From: JACVRN01 sp036389255
Lineage (GTDB): Bacteria; Acidobacteriota; Blastocatellia; Pyrinomonadales; Pyrinomonadaceae
Assembly (NCBI GenBank): GCA_036389255.1
Contig: DASVQI010000021.1
Coordinates: 31,635-95,634 of the forward strand
Direction of reading: 5' to 3'
DNA length: 64,000 bases
Both the position numbers and the translations under genes were made by a program. This document shows, one piece after another, positions 8,109 to 16,119 of this stretch (its first letter is position 1; each line of letters starts with the position of its first letter). The notes under the pieces are model-generated. The model saw only the letters and a program-made list of their open reading frames with translations. It was not told where the DNA came from and did no database searches.

Positions 8109-8345
8109 TCAGCCGCTAGCGTTGGGCGTGCTGCCGGTGTTGCCGCCCTGCTTGGAGCTATCCGTGCCGCCTCCCTGCTGCGAGACGTTTGCGCCGCCCG
8201 CGTCGCCGCCCGCGCCTGTCTCGCTAGGCTCGGACTCGCCCGCGTACTGGTTATCCGCGAATGAAGAGGCGTTGCCGGATTTCTCGCGCAGCACGCCCTG
8301 CATCGTCTCCTGATTGCCGGAACTCTTATTCTGCTCGTCAGCCAT
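8109..8345 (-). CDS. Small Gly/Ser/Asn/Gln-rich hydrophilic protein (78 aa)
   Basis: The product begins MADEQNKSSGNQETMQG and becomes a Gly/Gln/Ser/Asn-rich tail (NVSQQGGGTDSSKQGGNTG). It has no Cys, no hydrophobic segment and only one aromatic residue besides a Phe, so it is likely disordered. AAGGAGAG stands a good distance before the ATG at 8345. It is transcribed leftward behind the even more Gly-rich gene at 8363-8545, with 17 nt between them, so the two form a small operon convergent with 7593-7992. Not a family I recognise. Confidence 0.65.
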   Translation of the reverse strand: MADEQNKSSGNQETMQGVLREKSGNASSFADNQYAGESEPSETGAGGDAGGANVSQQGGGTDSSKQGGNTGSTPNASG

Positions 8346-8362
8346 CTGGACTCTCTCCTTCC

Positions 8363-8545
8363 TTAACTGTTTCGTTCACCGCCGGGCGTGCCGCTCTTTT
8401 TACCGGTGCCCGCGCCCTTGTTTGTGTTGCCAGCGCCCTCGCTCTTGCTGCCCGAGCCGCCGCGCTTGCCTTCGCCGCCCTTCTGGCGCGTGCCGCCCGA
8501 ATGGCCGCTACCGCCCTGTTTTGAGCCTCCGCTCTTGCCGCCCAT
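8363..8545 (-). CDS. Gly/Lys/Ser repeat protein (60 aa)
   Basis: The frame is open to 8590, but AGGAGGG precedes the internal ATG at 8545 by about 9 nt, and the product from there (MGGKSGGSKQGGSGHSGG...) is compositionally uniform, so 8545 is chosen. The protein is built from GG(S/T/K) units with regularly placed Lys, Arg and Gln. It is loosely like the KGG stress-induced repeat proteins (YciG type), but the defining repeat is not clearly present. It is the first gene of a leftward pair with 8109-8345. Function unknown. Confidence 0.6.
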   Translation of the reverse strand: MGGKSGGSKQGGSGHSGGTRQKGGEGKRGGSGSKSEGAGNTNKGAGTGKKSGTPGGERNS

Positions 8546-8727
8546 CAGATACGTCCCTCCTGTCTGAAAAAGCCCTTCAACGTCTCTCACAATCAGCTTC
8601 CCCCTTCAATTTCAGACTAAGCTCAAGTGCATCCGGAAAGGTTAGGCTGCATGTTTGGGGGAAGTGTCAATTTTATAGAACAAACCAATCACATTTGCGC
8701 CGGAGGCTTTTGTCTTTGTATAGCAAT

Positions 8728-8758
8728 GAAGGCCGCTTTTGTAATCAAAGCGGCCTTC
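8728..8758. terminator. Hairpin between divergently ended genes, probable terminator
   Basis: A perfect 12-bp stem (8728-8739 with 8747-8758) with a 7-nt loop, followed on the + strand by CTTTC. It lies about 30 nt beyond the stop of the leftward phosphatase gene (8790), for which it is the likely terminator, although the T-run on that side is poor. Confidence 0.55.
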
Positions 8759-8789
8759 TTTCATGAAGAGAGCGGATTTTGTCTGAGCC

Positions 8790-9491
8790 CTACTTACGCG
8801 TCGTAATCGAGTCAGTAACCGGAATCGCCTCGACTGTCATGTTGGTCGTTGCTGGCTTCGCGGCCTCCGCATTTGTAGGCGGCGTGCTGGTTGGCGCTGT
8901 CACGGTCGGCACTGTGTTGTTCGGCTGCTTGGCCGCCTGCATACGCGCGTAATAATCTTGCACGAACTCCTTGAAGGCCCCGTGGCCCCAGCTTGTGTAG
9001 AAGTCATACTTCTTCATCTCAGCGTAGACTTGCTCGAACGTCCAGCCGTACTTAGTGTAGCGATAGACCGCGCCCATAGCCCCCGTGCGGTGACGACCGC
9101 CCGCGCAATGAACGTAGAAGCTGCCGGTCGCCGGGTCGTTTACTACGTTGAGGAACTGTCGAACCGCCTCTTCCGTAGGATACTTCTTACCGACCATAGG
9201 AATGTTTACGTATCTCATCCCCAGAGACTCTACTATGGTCTTTTCATAATCCACCGGGTCGGCGCGCAAATCTATGACCGTCCTGATGCCCAGCGCCGCG
9301 AGCTCTTTGAACTCCTCTTCGCGGGGCTGCGCTCCGCGATAGAAACGCTCGTCCATCTGACCGAAATTCTTGATGCTGACTCTCGCTTGCTCTTGCCTCG
9401 CAGCCTCCTGTGCGGAAGCCGTAAGAGCGAGCGCAAAGATTAAAGCCAGCGTCCCGATAGCGCTGCGTAAAGCTTTAAGCTTCAACTGCAT
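8790..9491 (-). CDS. Exported dual-specificity/tyrosine phosphatase-like protein
   Basis: A 233-residue protein. Residues 1-27 are a signal peptide (hydrophobic LALIFALALTASAQ). The catalytic P-loop CX5R is intact: H128-C129-A-G-G-R-H-R135-T136. Upstream segments FYRGAQP and GIRTVIDLRAD match the DSP/PTP-like family in which substrates are phosphotyrosine, other phospho-residues or inositol phosphates. The last ~40 residues are a Thr/Pro/Ala-rich tail. Export suggests action outside the cytoplasm. It is followed by a hairpin at 8728-8758; upstream lies a 300-nt gap, so it has its own promoter. The exact substrate cannot be inferred. Confidence 0.82.
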   Translation of the reverse strand: MQLKLKALRSAIGTLALIFALALTASAQEAARQEQARVSIKNFGQMDERFYRGAQPREEEFKELAALGIRTVIDLRADPVDYEKTIVESLGMRYVNIPMVGKKYPTEEAVRQFLNVVNDPATGSFYVHCAGGRHRTGAMGAVYRYTKYGWTFEQVYAEMKKYDFYTSWGHGAFKEFVQDYYARMQAAKQPNNTVPTVTAPTSTPPTNAEAAKPATTNMTVEAIPVTDSITTRK

Positions 9492-9703
9492 GACAGATTT
9501 TCTCCAGAGTTTAAGCGGTCAAATATCACCTCTTAAGTATTCGTCAAGAGGTCAATAGCTGCTATGAAACTTCTTTTATTACTAACCGAATCCCCCCTGA
9601 CCGGGTACACCCCGGCCATTGTTACAGCAAGAGAGATACGTGACGGGCGCTTTTTTTTGCTAATTCGTGAGGCAGGAAAGTTTTTCAGGCTTTAAAAAGA
9701 GTA
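9492..9703. other. Intergenic region upstream of the phosphatase
   Basis: No coding frame I would support. It must hold the leftward promoter of the phosphatase gene, but I cannot pick out convincing -35/-10 boxes. A short dyad CCGGGTACACCCCGG near 9601-9615 and an eight-T run at 9651-9658 are visible; neither alone makes a clear terminator. Confidence 0.4.
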
Positions 9704-9740
9704 TGAGCGCCGGCGAGGACAGTCGTCCCCACGGCGCTCA
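9704..9740 (-). terminator. Terminator of the sigma/anti-sigma operon
   Basis: Stem TGAGCGCCG/CGGCGCTCA (9704-9712 with 9732-9740) with inner pairing GGAC/GTCC. Read leftward it is followed by CTCTTTTT. It stands 50 nt beyond the stop of the anti-sigma gene (9791). Confidence 0.7.
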
Positions 9741-9790
9741 AAAGCTTTTTGCGCGGATTGTTTTGTAGAGCCCGAAGAAAGATGCCGGGT

Positions 9791-10036
9791 TCAGTGAACC
9801 GTCGTGCGCTTTATCACTGTGATGCGCTGCCAGATTCGCTCTTCGTCAGGGAATTCAAGGCTGTCGTTCGACTGGCCGAGCGATGTGGCTGTCAGCACTA
9901 TGGTCTGAAGGTCTTCGTAAACGCCACAGCATGGAGGGCAATCCGCCAGATGGCGGCGGATTAAAAGGGCTGTAGATTCTTCAATAGCGCCTGCGTGCAG
10001 CTCAGACAGAAGCGCAACGCTCTCTTCACATTCCAT
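9791..10036 (-). CDS. Zinc-finger anti-sigma factor
   Basis: An 81-residue protein with the ZAS zinc motif H29-xxx-C33-xx-C36 (HLADCPPC) and an upstream Cys at residue 3, as in zf-HC2 anti-sigma factors. The usual membrane segment is absent, so this is a soluble, short form. It lies 60 nt downstream of the ECF sigma gene on the same strand, its expected partner: it would bind the sigma factor and release it on a redox, zinc or other cytoplasmic signal. The N-terminus MECEESVALLSEL is typical. The closing ~40 residues have no recognisable domain. Confidence 0.8.
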   Translation of the reverse strand: MECEESVALLSELHAGAIEESTALLIRRHLADCPPCCGVYEDLQTIVLTATSLGQSNDSLEFPDEERIWQRITVIKRTTVH

Positions 10037-10096
10037 TTTCGGGGTTCTCCTAGCGAGAGTACATCAGGTGAGCACCTGTATAACCACCATTAGACT

Positions 10097-10714
10097 CTAA
10101 TTGAGCGCCGCCTGTTGCCTGAGCAACTGCCTTAATTTTAGGCGGGCCTTGTGAAGCTGGGATTTCGAGGTTCCGGCCGAAATTCCCATCATCTTGGAAA
10201 TCTCGTCGTGCTCGTAGCCTTCAACGTCGTGCAGCACGAAGACGGAGCGGTAGCCCGGAGGCAACTGCTGCACGGCCCGCTCAAGCGCTATGCGGTCAAC
10301 GACCGGCATGGTTTCAGGGTTCTCCGTGCCGCGCACAATCTGTATGGGCGTCTCGCCCTCTTCCGTCAGAAGCTCGCTGCGGGTGCTGGCCTTGCGAAAG
10401 TACATAAGCACAAGGTTGACCGTCATGCGGTGCAGCCATGTGGTGAAGGCAGACTCGCCACGGAAGCTGCCAATCTTGTTGAAGAGTTGTACGAAGACCT
10501 CCTGCGTCATGTCTTCCGCCCGCACGGGGTCGCTCATCATGCGCAGGCATAAGGCATAGACTCGCCTGAAATGGCGACGATAAATCTGCTCGAAGGCGTC
10601 GCCGTCGCCTTCGGCAGACCTTTGCGCCAGCTCGAAATCCGTGGGTTCCTTCTTATTCGCAGCCTCTGCCGTCACGACTCCGCCGTCCTTCTTGTTATCA
10701 TCTGCTGTGCTCAT
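10097..10714 (-). CDS. ECF RNA polymerase sigma factor (RpoE-like)
   Basis: Region 2 (AFEQIYRRHFRRVYALCLRM, EDMTQEVFVQLF, FTTWLHRMTVNLVLMYFRK) and region 4 (LPPGYRSVFVLHDVEGYEHDEISKMMGISAGTSKSQLHKARLKLR) are complete. The frame extends to 10768, but the hydrophobic extension is unlike the family, so ATG 10714 (MSTADDNKK, 205 residues) is preferred; a GGA lies upstream. The next gene is a ZAS anti-sigma factor. A close paralogue runs off the right end of the window (63637). Its target promoters are unknown; I could not identify a self-regulated promoter by eye. Confidence 0.88.
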   Translation of the reverse strand: MSTADDNKKDGGVVTAEAANKKEPTDFELAQRSAEGDGDAFEQIYRRHFRRVYALCLRMMSDPVRAEDMTQEVFVQLFNKIGSFRGESAFTTWLHRMTVNLVLMYFRKASTRSELLTEEGETPIQIVRGTENPETMPVVDRIALERAVQQLPPGYRSVFVLHDVEGYEHDEISKMMGISAGTSKSQLHKARLKLRQLLRQQAALN

Positions 10715-11026
10715 AATATTTCCGATGATTATCCACCATATGACCCGTATTTGGAAGGCAACGAGCATACCGCCGGGCCATAAAAGGGCGGCAGGAGAGA
10801 GGAAAGCCCATGCTCAAAGTGTTTTCCGGCATAAGTGATTCCACTTTTTATAGCCCGCCACGGTGGAAGCGAAGCCCGCGCCGCGTACGCATCGCTTACA
10901 CGACGCGTTCACTTATCGAACTATTTGCGCGGTTGGAAACCTTAAAAGATTATGAAAAAACAGGCCGCTCGGTTTACTATAAGGCGCTTTCCGATTAGAA
11001 CGCCAAAAGCCCTTTATCACCTCGGC
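10715..11026. other. Divergent intergenic region, sigma factor / ABC importer
   Basis: About 310 nt separating the leftward sigma gene from the rightward substrate-binding protein gene. It must hold two divergent promoters. I see short open frames but none with a ribosome site or protein-like composition, and no motif I can assign with confidence. Confidence 0.4.
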
Positions 11027-12331
11027 ATGCGTAAAAGACCTCTTAGCTTAAAGACGCTGGCGCTCGCCTTAACGAGCATCCTTTTCGTCTCTCTGCTTTC
11101 AACCTCCTGCGGCCAGAATCAGGGAGACGGAAAGCAACTGACGCTGGCGGTCAACGCGGGCGTTGAAGGCGACGCGCTCAAGCAAGCCGCGCGCGACTAC
11201 GAAGCGCAGACAGGCGTTCGCATCAACATAGTGGAGTTCCCTTACAGCAATCTCTTCGACAAGGAGCTTGTTGATTTGACTGCCGGAACGGGCGCGTACG
11301 ACCTGATTATGCTGGACGACCCGTGGTTCCCGCGCTTTGGGGGCGAAGGTTTTTTGACGGATTTGACGCCGCTCTACCAGAAGAAAAACTTGTCGGGGCC
11401 GGATGATGATTTCGTGCAGACATCGCTCGCGCTCTGTCGTCATCCGTATCAGACGGGCACGCTCTACGCTCTGCCTTACTTGGGCAACTCGCAGCTCTTC
11501 TTCTACCGCAAGGACATCTTTGAAAAGCATGGCTTGAAGGAGCCCGCGACGTGGGACGACGTGCTGGGTTCGGCGCGCATCATCACGGAACGAGAAGCGC
11601 AGGGCGCACCCGGCGGAGGCCGCCTCTACGGCTACGTGATGCGAGCGGCGCAGGGCAACGCTGCCGTTGCGGACTTCATGCCCATCTTCTGGGCCTTTGG
11701 CGCGGAGATGTTCGACGCGGAGGGACGACCGACAGTTAATAGCGCGGAAGGCATAAGCGCTCTGCGATTCATGCTTGAATTGGGTAAGAGCGCGCCGCCC
11801 GGATATTCTAGCTTCAACGCCGACGAAGTATCCGCGCATCTTCTTCAGGGCACAGCCGCCATGAGCATCAACTGGCCCGCGTGGATTGCTGCCTTCAGCG
11901 ACCCCGCCAAGTCGAAGGTCATAGGCAAGATAGGTTTCGCCACCATGCCGGGCGCAAAGAAGCCCGGTCAGGCAGAGATTGGCAACTGGCTGATAGCCAT
12001 CCCGCGCAGCGCGCGAAACCCGGACGCTGCCTTCGACTTTCTTGTCTGGGTGACAAGCGCAGAGCAACTGAAGCGCTCGGCGCTGCGCGGCAATCCGCCC
12101 ACGCGCCGCTCCGTCTTCAACGACCCTGAGCTTGTAGCAAAGTTTCCGACCTATCCGGTTCAGTTGCGCTCGCTTGAGACTTCCAGACCGCGACCGCGCA
12201 CGCCGCGCTGGAACGAGATAGAGAACGCCTTCGGCATCTTTCTCTCCAAAGCCAATAGCGGCGAGCTCTCGCCCGAAGAGGCCATGAATCAGGCCAACGC
12301 AGAGATTCTCAAGATTGTCGAGCGCAAGTAA
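11027..12331 (+). CDS. ABC importer extracellular solute-binding lipoprotein (sugar type)
   Basis: A 434-residue protein of solute-binding family 1 (maltose/multiple-sugar type). From ATG 11027 it starts with a classic lipoprotein signal (basic MRKRPLSLK, hydrophobic core, then LLSTSCGQ with the acylated Cys); the longer frame from 10952 adds 25 unlikely residues. Inner motifs YDLIMLDDPW, LPYLGNSQLFFYRKD and PATWDDV are typical of this family. It binds the sugar outside the inner membrane and delivers it to the two permeases encoded next. The operon continues with ATPase, isomerase and dehydrogenase genes, pointing to a sugar or polyol such as inositol, though the ligand is not readable. Confidence 0.88.
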   Translation: MRKRPLSLKTLALALTSILFVSLLSTSCGQNQGDGKQLTLAVNAGVEGDALKQAARDYEAQTGVRINIVEFPYSNLFDKELVDLTAGTGAYDLIMLDDPWFPRFGGEGFLTDLTPLYQKKNLSGPDDDFVQTSLALCRHPYQTGTLYALPYLGNSQLFFYRKDIFEKHGLKEPATWDDVLGSARIITEREAQGAPGGGRLYGYVMRAAQGNAAVADFMPIFWAFGAEMFDAEGRPTVNSAEGISALRFMLELGKSAPPGYSSFNADEVSAHLLQGTAAMSINWPAWIAAFSDPAKSKVIGKIGFATMPGAKKPGQAEIGNWLIAIPRSARNPDAAFDFLVWVTSAEQLKRSALRGNPPTRRSVFNDPELVAKFPTYPVQLRSLETSRPRPRTPRWNEIENAFGIFLSKANSGELSPEEAMNQANAEILKIVERK

Positions 12332-12376
12332 GTAAGAGTTTCAAATCCGCTTTCGAGCCAGCAAACCCTTCAACAC

Positions 12377-13267
12377 GTGCAGAGGCTTCAAGGTAAACAT
12401 TCCTTCTCGATGGGAACGGAGCGCACGCTCCCTTTTCTTCTGCTTGCGCCGACGATGCTAGTCCTTCTGGCGCTCTCCATCTATCCGCTAGTCTATGCCG
12501 TGAGAGTCAGCCTTCAGACGGGCGCGAGCGCGCGTTGGTCGCTCGATAATTTCACTCGCCTCTTCTCGGACGCCTTTTTCCAGAGCGCGCTCCTGCACAC
12601 GCTCGTTTACGCCCTAATGGCTTTGACGTGCGAGCTGCTGCTGGGGCTGGGACTCGCTTTGCTGCTCAATCATGAGATGCGCGCACGCTCTCTTTTCCGC
12701 GCTGCGCTGCTTGTGCCGATGATGCTTCCGCCTGTGGTAGTCGGCGTCGTCTGGCGGCTCGCGCTCAATCCTAACTTCGGTGCTGTCAACGGCACGCTGA
12801 AGAGTCTCGGCGTCAACACGGAGAGTTTGACGTGGACGGCGAGCCCGCGACTGGCGTTTCTCTCGGTCGTGGCCGTTGACGTTTGGCAATGGACGCCGTT
12901 CGTCTTTCTGATACTGCTGGCGGGATTGCAGGCCATCCCGCAGGAGCCTTACGAGGCGGCGCGCATGGACGGCTCAAGCGCGTGGCAGACGTTTCGCTTC
13001 ATCACACTGCCGCTACTAAAACCGGCCATACTGATTGTGCTGCTGCTCAGAACCATGGACTTGCTGCGCGTCTTCGACCAAATCTTTATCCTGACAGAAG
13101 GCGGCCCCGGCTTTGCCACAGAGACGGTGAGCCTGTACATCTACCGCGCGGCCTTCCGGTTCGGCAACTTCGGGTATGCGGCGGCGATGTCCTTCGTGCT
13201 GCTCGTAATCACCAACGCAATCAGTCTTGTCTACATTCGGCTGCTACAGAAGCAGGAGAGCAGATGA
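12377..13267 (+). CDS. ABC sugar importer permease 1 (MalF/UgpA type)
   Basis: A six-helix inner-membrane permease. The N-terminal helix contains LLLAPTMLVLLALSIYPLVY and the EAA loop that docks the ATPase is EAARMDGSSAWQTFRFITLP, followed by PLLKP. Neither start is well supported: GTG 12377 has no ribosome site, and the in-frame ATG 12410 gives a more typical family N-terminus with AAGG 17 nt away. The stop overlaps the next permease's ATG by 4 nt (ATGA), so the two are coupled and presumably form a heterodimer. Confidence 0.88.
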   Translation: MQRLQGKHSFSMGTERTLPFLLLAPTMLVLLALSIYPLVYAVRVSLQTGASARWSLDNFTRLFSDAFFQSALLHTLVYALMALTCELLLGLGLALLLNHEMRARSLFRAALLVPMMLPPVVVGVVWRLALNPNFGAVNGTLKSLGVNTESLTWTASPRLAFLSVVAVDVWQWTPFVFLILLAGLQAIPQEPYEAARMDGSSAWQTFRFITLPLLKPAILIVLLLRTMDLLRVFDQIFILTEGGPGFATETVSLYIYRAAFRFGNFGYAAAMSFVLLVITNAISLVYIRLLQKQESR

Positions 13268-14100
13268 AGGCGCAGCTTATAGGAAGGCTTCTGCGATACG
13301 CGCTCGTTATAGCGGCCGTCATGGCTGCCGTCCTGCCCGTCTACTGGATGATGACAATCTCGCTCAAGACGGAGATTGACCAGTTCAGCGTGCCGCCGAA
13401 GTGGCTCGTCTTCACGCCGACGCTGGCTCATTACAGGGACGCTTTCTCGACTCGCTCCTTCGGCCAGTACCTGCTGACGAGCATCGTTGTCTCTGTGCTG
13501 GCTACCTTGAGCGCGATGGTGCTTGGAACGCTCGCCGCCTACGCGCTCTCTCATTTTCGACTGCCCGGCAGGCTGGACAAGCACTTTGCGCTCTGGATAC
13601 TTTCGACCCGAATGTTCCCCCCAATTGTCACGATTGTTCCGCTCTTTCTGATGATGCGCGACTTGAGGCTGCTGAACACGCGGCTGTCTCTGATAATCGT
13701 CTACACGGCCTTCAATCTTCCGTTCGTAGTCTGGATGATGCGGGGCTTTTTCAGCGAGATTCCGAGAGAGCTGGAAGAGGCCGCGCGTGTTGACGGCGAC
13801 TCGCGCCTCGGCGCATTGAGGCGCGTCGTGCTGCCTCTGGTTGCGCCGGGACTTGCGGCCACGGCCGTCTTCTGCTTAATCATCTCTTGGAACGAGTTTC
13901 TCTTTGCGCTGGTCTTGACGCAGACGGACGCGGCAATGACGTTGCCCGTAGGCATAGCCGGGCGCGTCACGCAGTACGAGATTAAATGGGGCGTCATGAG
14001 CGCCGCCGCGACGGTTGCCATGATGCCCATACTGGTCTTCGCGCTGGCCGTCCAACGCTACCTAGTGCGCGGCCTCTCGCTCGGCGCCGTGAAAGGATAG
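13264..14100 (+). CDS. ABC sugar importer permease 2 (MalG/UgpE type)
   Basis: A 278-residue permease. A longer frame open from 12883 is only a shadow of permease 1; ATG 13264 overlaps the preceding stop. The N-terminal helix leads into PVYWMMTISLKTEIDQFSVPP, and the EAA loop is LEEAARVDGDSRLGALRRVVLP, followed by the C-terminal helices with SWNEFLFALVL, a hallmark of MalG-type subunits. It pairs with permease 1. A C-rich repeat (14121-14190) separates it from the ATPase gene, an uncommon gap inside such an operon. Confidence 0.9.
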   Translation: MKAQLIGRLLRYALVIAAVMAAVLPVYWMMTISLKTEIDQFSVPPKWLVFTPTLAHYRDAFSTRSFGQYLLTSIVVSVLATLSAMVLGTLAAYALSHFRLPGRLDKHFALWILSTRMFPPIVTIVPLFLMMRDLRLLNTRLSLIIVYTAFNLPFVVWMMRGFFSEIPRELEEAARVDGDSRLGALRRVVLPLVAPGLAATAVFCLIISWNEFLFALVLTQTDAAMTLPVGIAGRVTQYEIKWGVMSAAATVAMMPILVFALAVQRYLVRGLSLGAVKG

Positions 14101-14120
14101 GAGATAGGTGACGGGTGTCA

Positions 14121-14190
14121 GGGATTGGGGAAAAGAAAGAGACTTGGATTTTCTTTGTCTATCCCCCAACCCCTAACCCCCATCCCCCCC
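14121..14190. repeat. G-quadruplex-like repeat family C, copy 1
   Basis: The right part holds four cytosine tracts, C5 (14163-14167), C4 (14170-14173), C5 (14177-14181) and C7 (14184-14190), so the opposite strand can form a G-quadruplex. The unit CCCCAACCCCTAACCCC also occurs at 38603-38616 in front of another ABC ATPase gene. The left arm (GATTGGGG, then A/G-rich) is a decayed inverted copy. The element ends 6 nt before the ATPase ATG and takes the place of its ribosome site. Confidence 0.75.
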
Positions 14191-14196
14191 TTGAAT

Positions 14197-15270
14197 ATGG
14201 ATGTAAGGTTCGTCAACGTGACAAAAGCATTCGGCTCGTCCGTGGTGGTGGACAGGCTTGAGCTTGCTGTCGAGGACGGAGAGTTCGTGGTGCTGCTTGG
14301 GCCTTCCGGGTGCGGCAAGACCACCAGCCTGCGTATGCTCGCGGGGCTTGAAGACGTAACCGCAGGAGACATCTTCATAGGCGGCGAGCGCGTCAACGAT
14401 GTCCCGGCGCAGAAGAGAGACGTGGCGATGGTCTTTCAGTCTTACGCGCTTTATCCTCACATGACCGTGGCCGAAAACATCAGCTACCCTCTGCGCGTGC
14501 GCCGGATGCAGCGCGAAGAGATGAAAAGCAGAGTCCTGCGCGTGGCGGAGATGCTTGAGATAACCGCGCTGCTTGAGCGCCGCCCGCGTGAGCTTTCCGG
14601 CGGAGAGCGCCAGCGTGTCGCTCTGGCCCGGGCCGTTGTGCGCTCGCCAAGGGTCTATCTGATGGACGAGCCGCTCTCTAATCTGGACGCGAAGCTGAGG
14701 GTGCAGATGCGCGGCGAGCTGAAGCGCTTGCAGCACGAGCTGGGAACGACTACCGTTTACGTCACGCACGATCAGGCGGAGGCGATGACGCTGGCGCACC
14801 GCGTAGCCGTCATGCGAAAAGGGCGGTTACAGCAGTTCGACACGCCCATGAACATCTATAACCTTCCGGCCAATCGCTTCGTCGCGGAGTTCGTCGGCAA
14901 TCCCGGCATGAATTTTATAGAGGGCGCTGTAGACACGGCCGGGCGTCGCTTTGTGAGCGGCGACTTTTCGCTCGCGCTCTCCGATTCTCACTTGGAGAGG
15001 CTAAGGCGGCACACGCGCGCCACGCTCGGCATAAGGCCGGAGCATATAGAGGTTTCGACCGGGGCGCGTAACGGGTGGCTGCGGGCCTCCGTTTACGTAA
15101 CCGAGCTGATGGGCAACGAAACCTTTGTCTTCCTGCAACTCGGCGCGGAGAAGATAATAGTGCGTGCGCCCGCAGCCTTTCGCGCCGAGCCGGAGACGCC
15201 TGCCTCCGTGCGATTTGAGACGAGCAGGCTGGATTTCTTCGACGCCGATTCCGGCGAAGCTTTAAGATGA
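14197..15270 (+). CDS. ABC sugar importer ATPase (MalK/UgpC family)
   Basis: A 357-residue ATPase: Walker A GPSGCGKT (35-42), Q-loop Q81, signature LSGGE (133-137), Walker B VYLMDEP (153-159), D-loop SNLD and switch H191, then the C-terminal TOBE/OB-type regulatory domain (GIRPEHIEV). It energises the two permeases upstream; MalK-family ATPases often serve several importers. ATG 14197 is chosen because the frame upstream to 14125 is low-complexity sequence encoded by the C-rich repeat. No ribosome site is visible: the position is filled with cytosines, so translation may be coupled or leaderless-like. Confidence 0.92.
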   Translation: MDVRFVNVTKAFGSSVVVDRLELAVEDGEFVVLLGPSGCGKTTSLRMLAGLEDVTAGDIFIGGERVNDVPAQKRDVAMVFQSYALYPHMTVAENISYPLRVRRMQREEMKSRVLRVAEMLEITALLERRPRELSGGERQRVALARAVVRSPRVYLMDEPLSNLDAKLRVQMRGELKRLQHELGTTTVYVTHDQAEAMTLAHRVAVMRKGRLQQFDTPMNIYNLPANRFVAEFVGNPGMNFIEGAVDTAGRRFVSGDFSLALSDSHLERLRRHTRATLGIRPEHIEVSTGARNGWLRASVYVTELMGNETFVFLQLGAEKIIVRAPAAFRAEPETPASVRFETSRLDFFDADSGEALR

Positions 15271-15292
15271 AAGACGAAGAGGAGAGTTTAGT

Positions 15293-16111
15293 ATGAAGCT
15301 GGCGCTTAACGGTGCTACGACCATGAAGGCTGACCTTGAGACGGACATACGCGCGGCGTCTCGCGCAGGCTTCGATTATCTTGAGATATGGGCGGCCAAG
15401 CTCAGGAAGTTTCTGGAATCGAACGAGGTCGGGCGACTCAAGGAGCTTTTGGACGGGCAGAGCCTGAAGCCTTACAGCATCAATTCCATAGAGCACATCT
15501 CTTTCAGAGAGGCTAAGCGACACGCGGAGCTTCTGGCCGAATGTGAGGATTTATGCCGTATCGCGCAGGCAATCGCTTGCCCTTACATAGTTGTCGTCCC
15601 GAGCCCCCTGCCGGAAGATAAAAGCCGCGAGGAAGTGATAGACGAGTCCGCGCGCGTGTTGACTGAGTTGAGCTTTATCGCGGAGCGGTACGATGTCTCA
15701 TTAGCATTTGAGTTCTTAGGTCAGCCGCGTTGCAGCGTTCAGACGCTGGAGCTCGCGGACGAGATAGTCAAAGAGACAGCCCGTGACAACGTGGGGCTTG
15801 TGATTGACAGCTTCCATTTCTACGCTGGCGGCTCAACCATCGAATCAATCGAAGCGCTGGACGCAGACCGCCTCTTTATCTTTCACATCAACGACGCGGA
15901 AGAGAGGCCGCGCGAGGAATTGCAGGACAGCCACAGGCTGCTGCCGGGCCTAGGCATCCTGCCGCTAAAGGAGATTGTCGGCGCTCTACGCCGTATAGGC
16001 TACAGCCGCGTGGCCAGCGTAGAGATTTTCCGCCCCGAATACTGGGAGCGCGACCCCTTTGAGCTTGCAGGCGAGGCTTATCTGGCCGCGTCGAACCTAG
16101 TCCGCAACTGA
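15293..16111 (+). CDS. Sugar phosphate isomerase/epimerase-like TIM-barrel protein
   Basis: A 272-residue xylose-isomerase-like (AP endonuclease 2 superfamily) TIM barrel. Probable divalent-metal ligands are E140 (LAFEFLG), D172 (LVIDSFHFY, with H175), H198 (FHINDAEE) and E244 (VASVEIF). Relatives include IolE/IolI-type inositol catabolic enzymes, tagatose 3-epimerases and hydroxypyruvate isomerases. A good ribosome site (GAGGAG) precedes ATG 15293. It lies between the importer ATPase and a Gfo/Idh/MocA dehydrogenase, so it probably acts on the imported sugar or on its oxidised keto form. Inositol is the leading guess only. Confidence 0.85.
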   Translation: MKLALNGATTMKADLETDIRAASRAGFDYLEIWAAKLRKFLESNEVGRLKELLDGQSLKPYSINSIEHISFREAKRHAELLAECEDLCRIAQAIACPYIVVVPSPLPEDKSREEVIDESARVLTELSFIAERYDVSLAFEFLGQPRCSVQTLELADEIVKETARDNVGLVIDSFHFYAGGSTIESIEALDADRLFIFHINDAEERPREELQDSHRLLPGLGILPLKEIVGALRRIGYSRVASVEIFRPEYWERDPFELAGEAYLAASNLVRN

Positions 16112-16119
16112 CAAATACT

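Noticed and set aside
10810..10998. Short + strand open frame before the solute-binding gene
   Set aside because: No ribosome site, no recognisable composition, and it would overlap the promoter region.
11099..12067. 322-codon leftward open frame opposite the solute-binding protein
   Set aside because: The + strand frame has a lipoprotein signal and family motifs; the reverse frame has none.
12883..13263. N-terminal extension of permease 2
   Set aside because: It overlaps permease 1 fully and is Arg/His/Ala-rich; the ATGA overlap at 13264 is the natural start.
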